Of a DNA stretch of 64,000 nucleotides, positions 48,257-60,161 are shown in pieces. The notes under the pieces were generated by a model that saw only the letters and a program-made list of their open reading frames with translations, was not told the origin of the DNA and ran no database searches. This stretch comes from Bifidobacterium parmae (GTDB lineage: Bacteria > Actinomycetota > Actinomycetes > Actinomycetales > Bifidobacteriaceae), in assembly GCF_002860365.1 (NCBI RefSeq), contig NZ_NMWT01000025.1:1-64000 (forward strand). The letters run 5' to 3'. The translations under genes and the position numbers were made by a program. The first letter of the stretch is position 1. Every line of letters starts with the position of its first letter.

Positions 48257-48907
48257 ATGGCCCAAGACACGACCCCGAACACCGCCCCCGCCGCGGGCGC
48301 ATCCGCGGCCCCGCGTACGCCGGGACTCGGCGTGCCCGATCTCATCTCTATCGGCGTGTTCGCCGCATTGTACTTCGTGATGGTGTGCGTCGCCACCCTC
48401 GCCAGCACCCTGTTCACCGGAGGATTCGGCTCGATCTTCCTGCCGGCGGTCGCCGCGCTGATCTCCGGCCCCGTGTACATGCTCGCCGCCGCCCGCACGC
48501 CGAAATTCGGCGGCATCACGGTGATGGGCCTCGTGATCGGCCTGTTCCTGTTCGTCTCCGGGCATTTCGTCCTCTCGTTCGTCGCGAGCGTCGTGTTCCC
48601 GCTCGCCGCCGATCTGATCGCGCGCGCCGGAGCCTATCGCGGCAAGGCGCTGCTGCTCGTCTCCTACGTGGTGTTCTCCTACGGGCTGACCGGCCCCATC
48701 CTGCCGCTGTGGTTCATGAAGGACGCCTACGTGGCGAGCCTCGAGGCGCGCGGCAAGGACGCGGCGTACATCGACGGCGTGTTCGCCAACATCACCATGG
48801 GCACGTTCGCCGCGTCGATGGCGGCGATCCTCGTGTGCGCGGCCATCGGCGGATGGTTCGGCCAGCGCCTGTGCGCCAAGCATTTCGCCAAGGCCGGCGT
48901 CGTCTGA
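48257..48907 (+). CDS. ECF transporter S component, MptD/Trep_Strep type
   Basis: A 216-residue membrane protein with about six hydrophobic helices after a ~30-residue Ala/Pro/Thr-rich start. Its size, the GGFGSIFLPAVAALISGPVY region and position before T and A genes match the MptD family (TIGR02185-type) of putative ECF substrate-binding subunits. The substrate is unknown. It overlaps the T-component gene by one base. No riboswitch was recognised upstream. Confidence 0.8.
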   Translation: MAQDTTPNTAPAAGASAAPRTPGLGVPDLISIGVFAALYFVMVCVATLASTLFTGGFGSIFLPAVAALISGPVYMLAAARTPKFGGITVMGLVIGLFLFVSGHFVLSFVASVVFPLAADLIARAGAYRGKALLLVSYVVFSYGLTGPILPLWFMKDAYVASLEARGKDAAYIDGVFANITMGTFAASMAAILVCAAIGGWFGQRLCAKHFAKAGVV

Positions 48908-49611
48908 TGGCGACGGCCGCGCGCGACCTCGACCCGCGTACGAAACTGGCGCTGCTGCTGCTCGCCAACCTCATGCTGTTCTTCCACGCCGCCGCGGCCA
49001 CGCAGGCGGTCATGGCCGTCCTGTTCCTCATCCCGCCGCTCGTCGCGGGCAGGCGGCGCATGGCCGTCCGTTTCGCGCTCCTGTACGCCGCGGCGTTCGC
49101 GCTCGGAACGATCGATCCGGAGGCGTTGGGCATGCCGTGGCTGCATGTCGTCGCCGCGCTCGCCGTCGGATGCGCGATGATGCTGCCGTGCCTCGTCACC
49201 GGCGCCTACGCGTTCACGACCACCTCGGCCAGCGCGTTCGTGTGCGCGATGCGACGCATGCGCGTCCCCGAGGCCGTGGTCGTGCCGTGCGTCGTGATCA
49301 TCCGGTTCTTCCCGACCATCGGCGAGGACTATCGCGCCATCCGCGACGCGATGGCGCTGCGCGGGCTCGTGTCCGGCCGCTTCTCCATGCTGCGGCACCC
49401 GGCGAGGACGCTCGAATACGTGCTGGTGCCGTTGCTGATGAACGCGACCATCGTCGCGCAGGACCTGTCCGTCGCCGCGTTGACGAAAGGGCTGGGACGC
49501 GACGGGGCGCACACCTCGCGCACGACGATCCGCATGACCGTCGCCGACTGGCTGGTCATGGCCGCGTGCGCCGCGCCGCTCGCCCTCGACATCGCGGGGG
49601 TGGTCGGATGA
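48907..49611 (+). CDS. ECF transporter T component
   Basis: A 234-residue CbiQ/EcfT-type scaffold with about five membrane helices. The coupling region has the Ala-Arg-Gly motifs: MALRGLVSG and ALTKGLGRDG are the usual two X-R-G segments (the second reads KGLGRDG). TGA/ATG overlap with the S gene and ATGA overlap with the ATPase gene. It links the substrate-binding subunit to the ATPases. Confidence 0.85.
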   Translation: MATAARDLDPRTKLALLLLANLMLFFHAAAATQAVMAVLFLIPPLVAGRRRMAVRFALLYAAAFALGTIDPEALGMPWLHVVAALAVGCAMMLPCLVTGAYAFTTTSASAFVCAMRRMRVPEAVVVPCVVIIRFFPTIGEDYRAIRDAMALRGLVSGRFSMLRHPARTLEYVLVPLLMNATIVAQDLSVAALTKGLGRDGAHTSRTTIRMTVADWLVMAACAAPLALDIAGVVG

Positions 49612-51107
49612 CCGCCGACCCCGTGCGCATACGCGACGTCGTCTTCCGCTACGACGCCGCCGCCGACCCCTCCCTGGACCACGTGTCGCTGACCGTCCGG
49701 GCGGGGGAGTGCGTCGTCCTCGCCGGCGCCAGCGGGTGCGGCAAGACCACGCTGACCCGCGTCGCCAACGGGCTCGTGCCCACGTTCTTCCACGGCGACT
49801 TCGCCGGCGAGGCCACCGTGTGCGGCGTCGACGCCGCGCACGGGCCGATCGACCGGCTCACGCCGTTGGCGGGCAGCGTGTTCCAGAATCCGAAGACCCA
49901 GTACTTCAACGCGGACACCACCGACGAACTCGCCTTCCCCTGCGAGAACATGGGGATGCCGGCCGGCGAGATCGACCGCCGCGTGGAGGACGTGGCGCGG
50001 CGCTTCGACGTGACCGGGCTGCTCGGCCGCAGCGTCTTCCGACTGTCCGGCGGGCAGCGGCAGCGCGTCGCCGTCGCCGCCGCGACGGTGCTCGGGCCCC
50101 GTCTCGTCATCATGGACGAGCCGACCGGCAACCTCGACGCCACGGCGATCGATGACATGCGCGAGGCGGTGCGGCGGCTGAAAAGCGAAGGCGTCGCCGT
50201 CCTCGTCGCGGAACATCGCCTCGCCTGGCTGAACGGCGTCGCCGACCGGTACCTCATATGCGAGCGCGGCCGCATCGCACGCGCATACACGGCCGACGAG
50301 TTCCTCGCCCTGCCGCCGGAACGCGTCGCCGCCATGGGATTGCGCGCGCTCGACCTAGGGCCCTGCCGGCGCGAGGTCGCACGGCTGGCGGCCATCCCGC
50401 CGGCGTGCGACGGCCCGGTGCGCGGCGGCGGTTCCGGGGACGGCGGCGTGCTGCTGCGCACGGAAGGGCTCGTCGTCGGCTACGGACGCCCACGCCGCCT
50501 GCCATGGGAGCGACGGCGTGACGAGGCGCGGGAGGGGTTCTCCCGCGCCGTACCCGACCTGACGCTGCGACGCGGCGAGATCGTCGGGCTGATGGGACGC
50601 AACGGATGCGGCAAGACCACGCTGGTGCGCACGCTCACCGGACTGGCGCGCCCGCTCGCGGGCCGCGTCCTTCTGGACGGCGACGCGGCGAGACCCCACG
50701 ATCTCACGCGCGCCGGGTTCCTCGTCATGCAGGACGTCAACCACCAGTTGTTCGCCGACGGCGTGCGCGAGGAGCTCACGCTCGGCATGGACCCGTCCGA
50801 TCCGGAACTCGCGAAGCGCCGGGACGGGCTGCTCGCCGACCTCGACCTCGCCGCGGTCGCGGACCGGCATCCGATGAGCCTGTCCGGCGGGCAGAAGCAG
50901 CGCGTGGCGATCGGCGCGGCGCTCATGTGCGGCAAGCGGCTCATCGTATTGGACGAGCCGACCAGCGGGCTCGACCGGCTCCACATGGAGCAGGTGGGCG
51001 GTCTGCTGCGCGACGTCGCGCGGCGCGGCGCGGCGGTGCTGGTCGTCACCCATGACGAGGAGCTCGCCGCCGGATGGTGCGACCGCGTGGTCGACATGTC
51101 CGCGTGA
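49608..51107 (+). CDS. ECF transporter fused A-A' ATPase
   Basis: A 499-residue protein with two ABC domains in one chain. Domain 1: Walker A GASGCGKTT (about 41-49), signature LSGGQRQR, Walker B LVIMDEPTGNLD. Domain 2 (from about 285): Walker A GRNGCGKTT, signature LSGGQKQR, Walker B LIVLDEPTSGLD. It drives the ECF transporter whose S and T subunits are encoded just upstream, giving a complete dedicated (group I) ECF system. Confidence 0.9.
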   Translation: MTADPVRIRDVVFRYDAAADPSLDHVSLTVRAGECVVLAGASGCGKTTLTRVANGLVPTFFHGDFAGEATVCGVDAAHGPIDRLTPLAGSVFQNPKTQYFNADTTDELAFPCENMGMPAGEIDRRVEDVARRFDVTGLLGRSVFRLSGGQRQRVAVAAATVLGPRLVIMDEPTGNLDATAIDDMREAVRRLKSEGVAVLVAEHRLAWLNGVADRYLICERGRIARAYTADEFLALPPERVAAMGLRALDLGPCRREVARLAAIPPACDGPVRGGGSGDGGVLLRTEGLVVGYGRPRRLPWERRRDEAREGFSRAVPDLTLRRGEIVGLMGRNGCGKTTLVRTLTGLARPLAGRVLLDGDAARPHDLTRAGFLVMQDVNHQLFADGVREELTLGMDPSDPELAKRRDGLLADLDLAAVADRHPMSLSGGQKQRVAIGAALMCGKRLIVLDEPTSGLDRLHMEQVGGLLRDVARRGAAVLVVTHDEELAAGWCDRVVDMSA

Positions 51108-51313
51108 CCGGACCGTCCGCCGGGCCGTCCGGGCCGTTCGCCGCGAAGTGGCCTCGGAACGTTGGAATCATGCGCGACACGCCGTGATCGCGGAAACCGT
51201 ACCCGATATGCCGGCCCGTGCGGGCGTGTGTTAGCTTCTAGGAGAGACGCGGGGGCACGCCGTCGTTCCCGTCTCGCACGGCAACGATCGAGGACGGCGG
51301 CGGGAGGTGCGCC
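51108..51313. other. Spacer before the Jet genes
   Basis: About 200 bases without a gene. GCCCG-TG-CGGGC near 51215 is a small hairpin and TTAGCT at about 51231-51236 may be part of a promoter. No jetD-like reading frame is present here. Confidence 0.4.
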
Positions 51314-52822
51314 ATGGGCGATGCGCGACGGGAGATGGAACGGCTGCGGCCGGTCTACGAGACCGGCGTGCTCAGACTGCTGCTGCGCCGCAACTCACGC
51401 ATGTACGTGGCGCTGCTCAAGGCGGCGTTCGACCCGCTGACCGGCGAGCTGCCGCGCGAGACGCTGGAGGAACGGTTCGCGCAGGGGCTCTCCGCGCTCG
51501 CCGACATCGGCGAATACGCGCCGGATCCCGGCCTCACGTTCGGGCAGGCCGCGCACCGCGTGCTCGTCGACCTGACCCGCGAGGGCGAAGGCGACTACGC
51601 CTGGCTCGCCAACTCGCACGACGCCGCATCCCACCGGTTCCTCTACCGGCTGACCGCGCGCGCCCACCGCGCCATCGAGGCGCTGGGGCGGTTGGAGGAC
51701 GAATCCCGCACCCTGTCCGGCGCGCAGGCCAACAGCATCATCATGGAAATCGAGCACGCCCGCATGCGGCTGACCGCCGACCCCGGCGAACGCGTGCGCC
51801 TGCTCAACCGCGAGATCAAGGAGCGCAAGCACGAGATCAGACGCATCCAACAGGGGATGCGGCACGAGACGCTCGACGACTCGCAGGTGGAGGACATCAT
51901 CGCCGTCATCCACAACACCCTGCGCGGCGTGCCCGTCGACCTGCGCGAGCTCGTGCTCGCCGAACGGGACAACGGCGACGCGCTCCGCCGGCGCATGCAG
52001 GCCGGCGACATGGACGTCGACGAGATCCTGGACGCCTACAACGCCGAATACCGCGCGAACTTCGGCGAATCCGACATGGGACGACGCTTCGAGGACGCCT
52101 TCCAGGTGATCATCACCGACGAAGGCCGCCAGCAGATCGACGAGGCGATGCGCGACATCGCGAAAACGCCCTACCTCGCGGGGGAGTCCGCCGCGCTGCT
52201 CGGCCAGGTGCGCGACGAGCTCGCCCACATCTACGACGGCATCGAGGCGGTACGCGCGCAGATGCGCGTCTCCAACGAGGAGATCGGGCGTCTCGTGCGC
52301 CAGCAGACCGACACCCGGTACCGGTCGATGCTCGCGCGGCTTAACCGTCTGTACGCTGCCGTCAACGCCGACGCGCAAGCCCATCCCGGCGCCGACGACA
52401 GACCTTACGGCACCGACGTCGGCGGCGTCAGGCTCTCGCCGCTGCCCACACGGCCGGCACGGTCGATGGTCCGCGCGGCATCGCCCGGACTGGACGCCGC
52501 CGGGGATTCCGACCTGCCGCGCGTCGACCTGAAGACGCTGATCGACAACGGCGGACCGCGACTGCGCCGCATGATCGCGCTCATCCGGAGGAATCCGGTG
52601 ACGGCCGACGGCGGAATCGACATCGCCGCCAGCTTCAACCGGCTGCCGGAGGCCGACCGGCGCGAAAGCGAACTCGTCGGGTTCCTCGGCGCAATCGGCG
52701 GCCAGGAGGACGGCGACGCCGTCTGGCATTGCGTGACGATCGACGGCAGGCCGCGGGACTGGCGCACGCGTGCGCTGATCGCCGGTATGGACGAACTGGA
52801 CGCCATCATGGAGGAAGGATGA
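51314..52822 (+). CDS. jetA: JetA/MksF-like condensin subunit (DUF3375)
   Basis: A 502-residue soluble protein matching the DUF3375 family, the kleisin-like JetA of Wadjet and MksF of MksBEF. The N-terminal [20 protein letters not shown], the long helical middle (about 150-350) and the length near 500 agree. Gene order, jetA-jetB-jetC with overlaps, is the strongest evidence. Known role of the family: with JetB and JetC, forms a loop-extruding SMC complex on DNA. GGGAGGTGCGCC precedes ATG. It overlaps the next gene by four bases. Confidence 0.8.
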   Translation: MGDARREMERLRPVYETGVLRLLLRRNSRMYVALLKAAFDPLTGELPRETLEERFAQGLSALADIGEYAPDPGLTFGQAAHRVLVDLTREGEGDYAWLANSHDAASHRFLYRLTARAHRAIEALGRLEDESRTLSGAQANSIIMEIEHARMRLTADPGERVRLLNREIKERKHEIRRIQQGMRHETLDDSQVEDIIAVIHNTLRGVPVDLRELVLAERDNGDALRRRMQAGDMDVDEILDAYNAEYRANFGESDMGRRFEDAFQVIITDEGRQQIDEAMRDIAKTPYLAGESAALLGQVRDELAHIYDGIEAVRAQMRVSNEEIGRLVRQQTDTRYRSMLARLNRLYAAVNADAQAHPGADDRPYGTDVGGVRLSPLPTRPARSMVRAASPGLDAAGDSDLPRVDLKTLIDNGGPRLRRMIALIRRNPVTADGGIDIAASFNRLPEADRRESELVGFLGAIGGQEDGDAVWHCVTIDGRPRDWRTRALIAGMDELDAIMEEG

Positions 52823-53520
52823 CCATGGACGAGAAGACCAACCCTGACGCCCTGTTCGAAGGGGACCGCGGCGACATGGGCGCGGACGCCCGCAGGGCCG
52901 CCATCGCACTCAAACGCGAACGGTACATCGAAGGCGAGCTGTACGACCTCGTCAACGACAACCGCGACGCCGTCGTCCGCTCGCTCAACAACGACATGCT
53001 CGAGCTCGTCGACGACGAACGCCACCGCATCATGTACGCGACGCCCGTCACCGGCCCCGACGTCCCATTGCGCTCGCTCAAGACGCGCACCAGCCTCAGA
53101 CGCGAGGAGGCCGCCCTGCTCGCGTTCCTGCGCATCCGCGTGCTCGAATACGAGAACATGCAGGTGGCGGCGGACCAGTGGATCGTCGGCTTCGACGAGA
53201 TGCGCGCCGCGCTCGCCACCGGCGCCGGATACCTCGCCTCGCGCAACGACGAGGAGGGCGTACTCAGACAGGTGGGCACGCTCGTCAACACGATGGCCAC
53301 CTACGGATACCTGACGGCCACCGACGACGACGCCATGTACCGGATCACGCCGCTCGTCCCCGTCGTGCTCGACCGGGGACTGGCGGACGCATGGCTCGGC
53401 GTCGCCGCGGAAGGCGACGATGCTGCGGACGACGGCGAGGACGCGGCGGCCGATGCGGACGCCGCTGACGGCATGACCGATGCCGACGACGACGGCGCCG
53501 CCGTGGAAGAGGAGGAGTGA
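52819..53520 (+). CDS. jetB: JetB/MksE-like condensin subunit (DUF4194)
   Basis: A 233-residue protein matching DUF4194, the KITE-like winged-helix subunit of Wadjet/MksBEF. Residues about 20-195 form the domain, with [19 protein letters not shown] and [20 protein letters not shown]; the remaining ~40 residues are an Asp/Ala-rich acidic tail. A start at 52825 is an alternative. It is translationally coupled to jetA and jetC. It links JetA to the JetC heads. Confidence 0.8.
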   Translation: MTMDEKTNPDALFEGDRGDMGADARRAAIALKRERYIEGELYDLVNDNRDAVVRSLNNDMLELVDDERHRIMYATPVTGPDVPLRSLKTRTSLRREEAALLAFLRIRVLEYENMQVAADQWIVGFDEMRAALATGAGYLASRNDEEGVLRQVGTLVNTMATYGYLTATDDDAMYRITPLVPVVLDRGLADAWLGVAAEGDDAADDGEDAAADADAADGMTDADDDGAAVEEEE

Positions 53521-53522
53521 CC

Positions 53523-56500
53523 ATGGCCGCCAGGGAACTGCAGATGATCGCCGACCGGTGGATGATGGAAAGCCGCTGCCTCGTCAACTGGGGCTCGTAT
53601 CAGGGCTACCACGAATTCAGGCCGTCCACCGACCCGAAGCTCCCCGTGACCCTGCTCGCCGGAGCCAGCGAATCCGGCAAATCCACGCTCGTGGACGCGC
53701 AGATCTCACTGCTGTACCCGACCGGCACGCCGTTCAACAAGGCGTCGAACTCGGGGCGCTCCGAACGCAGCGACTACACGTACCTGCGCGGCATGATCGG
53801 CGTCGGCAGCACCGCGGGCGGCGACGAACCCGTCTACCTGCGCGGCCGCGACGGCGACGGGGCGCCGCAGGCCGTATGGGGCGCCATCGTCGACACCTAC
53901 GTGAACGCCACCAGCGGGCAGACGCTGTCATGCGCCAAATTCCTCTACCTGATGGCGGGCGACGGCCGCAGTGACGTGCGACGGCAATACGCGGCATGGG
54001 GCAAGCCGATCGACCCACGACTCATGGACGCCTACCGCGACCATCCGTTCACCCCCACGCAGCTGAAGGACACCTACCCCGGATGCGAGACCTTCACCAG
54101 CGCCGACGCGTTCCACGAACACATCTGGGACGTGATGGGACTGAGCGAGGATGCCTGCCGGCTGCTGCACAAGATCCAGTCCGCCGACGCACCCTCACGG
54201 CTCGACGACATCTTCAAACAGGGCGTGCTCGGCGTGCCCGAAGCCCTGAAACTGGCGCGGGACACCGTCGACGACTACGAGCGCTACGAAGCGAACTTCA
54301 CCGAAATGGAACGCAAGGCGAAACGCGTGGCGGCGCTCGCCGGCATCCGGGACGCGTGCGACGCCTACGACGCCGCACGCCGCCGCGTCCGGACGCTCGA
54401 CCCGGTGGACCCGGGACGTGAGGACGGGGCGGCCGCTATACGGCATTGGGCGACGGCGCGCATGGCCGACGAGGTCGCCGCACGGCTGCCCATCGACGAA
54501 CGCGAACGCCGCGAACACCAGACGGCCGCCGAGACCGCATACCGCGACGGCGAGAAGATCCGTGCGGGCATCGACGCCATCCGCGACCGCATCAGAGGAC
54601 TGGACGGCGGCAACCTCGCGCGGATGGAGATGGAGCTCGAACAGGCCCGGCGCGCGCTCGCCGACGTGAAGACGAACCGCGGACGCATCGAGGCCGGGTT
54701 CGAGGCGATCGGCGAGACGATGCCCGGAGACGAGCATGCCTGGACGGAGAGGCGCATCGCCGCCGTGGACTTCACCCGCCTGTACGACCGGCGGGCCCAG
54801 GAACTGGACGAGACGCGCGACCGTGCCGTCGCCGCCCGCTCCGCGGCGGACGACGAGCTGCGACGCCTCGAACGCGACTACGAGCGCCAGAAGACGCAGC
54901 GCACCCGCATCACCCAGCAGATGGACGAGACCCGCGCCATGCTCTGCCGGGCCACCGGACTGTCCGCCGGCGAACTGCCGTACGTCGCCGAGCTCATGGA
55001 CGTGCGCGAGAGCGAGGAACGGTGGAGACTCGCCATGAACGTCACCTACGGCGCCATCGCGCAGACCATCCTCGTCGACAAGCGCCACGAACGCGGCTTC
55101 GCCGCCAAGGTCAGCGCCATCGACCCGCATGCGATGGCGCGACGCACCTGGCAGTTCGTCGACACCACGGAAGGCTTCGATGCGGACGACGGGAAGACCA
55201 AGGCCGCGGACGACCGGCCGTGGATGTCCTCCAAGCTCCGCTACCGCGAGGATTCGCCGTTCGCCGGATGGCTGCGCGCGCAGACCGCATCCGAACGGTT
55301 CGACGCCGTATGCGTCGATGCCATCGACGACGCCGACCGCGAACACCGCCAGGTGCAGGCGGACGGTCAGATTAAAAGCGGCAGACGCGGCCAGCATGGC
55401 GTCAAGGACCGTCGCGAGGTCATCGGCTACGTCACCGAAGCCTATCTGGAGGCGCTGGAACACGGCATCGCCGAAGCGCGCGACCGCTCGGAACAGGCGG
55501 AACGCGACTATACGGAGGCGAAACGCCGCGCGGAGGCGCTGCGCAGCGGACTCGAACTCGCCAAGCAGCTCGCCTACACGTCATGGGAGAACGTCGATGT
55601 GGAATCCGCCTCGGCCAAGGTGGATGGACTCGAGACGTCGATCGCCGCGATCAGGAACAACCCCGAACTCGCCGAGCTCGTCCGTCGCAGGGAGTCGATG
55701 GAGGAGGAGCTCGACCGCAACGAGCAGCGCCGGTTCGCCGCGAAACGCGACGCCGACGCCGCGGCAGCCGCCTGCGAAGCCGCCCGACGGTGGCTGGACG
55801 CCCACCGGGACCATACGTCGCGGGGGATCGGGGCCGATGCGGACGATGCCGGACACGGAAACGCCATTCCTCTGGACGACGGTACGGAAACGGCGCTCGA
55901 ACACTCCTACGAGGACGGGTTCTCGGGAATCGCGGACACCGCGCTGCGCGCCCACATGATCATCGGGGCGGGCACCGACGCATCGGCCGCGGGCACGTCG
56001 TTCCCCGAACGCGTCATCGCGAGGATGCGCGACGACATGGCCGGCCGCATCGACGCGCTCGCCGCGCAGGCCTCGGCCGCGAAGACGGTCGTCGAAGCCC
56101 GGATGGAATCGTACAAGGGCATGTACGCCGCTGACGACGACGCGTTGTCTGCCACCGTGGAGGACCGCCGGTACTATCTCGACGAGCTGGAGGGATTGTC
56201 GCGGCTGACCGCCGGCGAGGCGACCGGCGCCGAATACCGGCGTTGCCTGGAACAGCTGCTCATGAGCCTGCTGACCATCAAACGCGCCGTCGACACCGAC
56301 GAGGCCGACATCCGCGACCAGCTCGACCGCATCAACGCCATGCTCGACGGGCAGCGGTTCGGCCCCAGGCACGGCAGCCTGTCCCTGCATGCGGACGTGC
56401 GCAAACCGGACCGGGGCTTCTCCTCGCAGCTGACCCGGACCATCGGGGCGCTCAACGACTGGAAGTCGTCGGGGAGCGACGATCCGGCGGCGATGCGCAA

Positions 56501-57023
56501 GGTGTTCGCCTCGTGCGGCGGCATCATCGGCCTGCTGCGCGCCCAGCTCGCGCAGGTGAAGGACGCGAACGGCGTGAAGAGCTACGGAGCGCGGGATCTC
56601 GATCCGCGATGCCGTTCGGCCTTCTACGCGATCGTGCACCACGAGGACGGGCTCGACGAACGCATCACCTCCACCGGCGGGCGGTCCGGCGGCGCCCTGC
56701 AGGAGCTCACCTCGTTCGTCTACGGCGCCGCGCTCATCTACCTGCTCGGCGGCGGCATGGAGAACCGGCTCAGGCCCAGCTACACGACGCTGTTCCTCGA
56801 CGAGGCGCTCATCAAGGCGGACGGCCGCTACACGCAGCGCGCCCTCACCGTGCTGCCGCGTCTCGGCTTCCAGGTGATCGTCTCCGCGCCGGAAAGCAAG
56901 ACCGGCGAGATCCTCGAGGTCTCCACCAAGGCCTACGTCACCTACAAGAACCCCGACACCGGCCTCACCTCCCTGCGCGAGGCCGATCTCGCCGGGGAAG
57001 ACGAGGCCGTGTACGTCGCCTGA
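53523..57023 (+). CDS. jetC: JetC/MksB-like SMC ATPase
   Basis: A 1166-residue SMC-like ATPase. The N-terminal head has Walker A GASESGKST (about 47-55). Residues about 250-900 are mainly charged heptad-like coiled coil, broken near 480-620 by a region that may be the hinge. The C-terminal head has GRSGGALQE (signature region) near 1065 and Walker B TTLFLDEALIKAD (Asp about 1093). Length and gene order fit JetC of Wadjet and MksB. The ATG at 53523 has GAGGAGGAG upstream; GTG at 53517 overlaps the jetB stop. No jetD follows. Confidence 0.85.
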   Translation: MAARELQMIADRWMMESRCLVNWGSYQGYHEFRPSTDPKLPVTLLAGASESGKSTLVDAQISLLYPTGTPFNKASNSGRSERSDYTYLRGMIGVGSTAGGDEPVYLRGRDGDGAPQAVWGAIVDTYVNATSGQTLSCAKFLYLMAGDGRSDVRRQYAAWGKPIDPRLMDAYRDHPFTPTQLKDTYPGCETFTSADAFHEHIWDVMGLSEDACRLLHKIQSADAPSRLDDIFKQGVLGVPEALKLARDTVDDYERYEANFTEMERKAKRVAALAGIRDACDAYDAARRRVRTLDPVDPGREDGAAAIRHWATARMADEVAARLPIDERERREHQTAAETAYRDGEKIRAGIDAIRDRIRGLDGGNLARMEMELEQARRALADVKTNRGRIEAGFEAIGETMPGDEHAWTERRIAAVDFTRLYDRRAQELDETRDRAVAARSAADDELRRLERDYERQKTQRTRITQQMDETRAMLCRATGLSAGELPYVAELMDVRESEERWRLAMNVTYGAIAQTILVDKRHERGFAAKVSAIDPHAMARRTWQFVDTTEGFDADDGKTKAADDRPWMSSKLRYREDSPFAGWLRAQTASERFDAVCVDAIDDADREHRQVQADGQIKSGRRGQHGVKDRREVIGYVTEAYLEALEHGIAEARDRSEQAERDYTEAKRRAEALRSGLELAKQLAYTSWENVDVESASAKVDGLETSIAAIRNNPELAELVRRRESMEEELDRNEQRRFAAKRDADAAAAACEAARRWLDAHRDHTSRGIGADADDAGHGNAIPLDDGTETALEHSYEDGFSGIADTALRAHMIIGAGTDASAAGTSFPERVIARMRDDMAGRIDALAAQASAAKTVVEARMESYKGMYAADDDALSATVEDRRYYLDELEGLSRLTAGEATGAEYRRCLEQLLMSLLTIKRAVDTDEADIRDQLDRINAMLDGQRFGPRHGSLSLHADVRKPDRGFSSQLTRTIGALNDWKSSGSDDPAAMRKVFASCGGIIGLLRAQLAQVKDANGVKSYGARDLDPRCRSAFYAIVHHEDGLDERITSTGGRSGGALQELTSFVYGAALIYLLGGGMENRLRPSYTTLFLDEALIKADGRYTQRALTVLPRLGFQVIVSAPESKTGEILEVSTKAYVTYKNPDTGLTSLREADLAGEDEAVYVA

Positions 57024-57056
57024 CGGCGTGATGCTCCCTACGGGAGACACGCCGTC
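57022..57056 (+). terminator. Terminator after jetC
   Basis: GACGGCGTG (57022-57030) pairs with CACGCCGTC (57048-57056), and CTCCC/GGGAG pairs inside. The stem begins in the jetC stop codon. It closes the Jet operon before any further gene. Confidence 0.7.
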
Positions 57057-57070
57057 GAACAGGCGTTCGA
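57055..57070. promoter_or_regulatory. LexA (SOS) box of uvrA
   Basis: TCGAAC-AGGC-GTTCGA is a perfect 16-base palindrome of the actinobacterial/Bacillus-type LexA box (CGAAC-N4-GTTCG). It overlaps a possible -35 (TTCGAT 57066-57071) with -10 TATCCT at 57090-57095, 18 bases apart. Confidence 0.8.
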
Positions 57071-57156
57071 TATGCGTCGGGGTTTCGGGTATCCTTGGTG
57101 CGGAAAATCCGCGGCCGGACGCGCGCCGCGGCGACTGACGGAAGGCGGGGTGTGCG

Positions 57157-60150
<2,994 letters not shown>

Positions 60151-60161
60151 AAGGCGACGCC

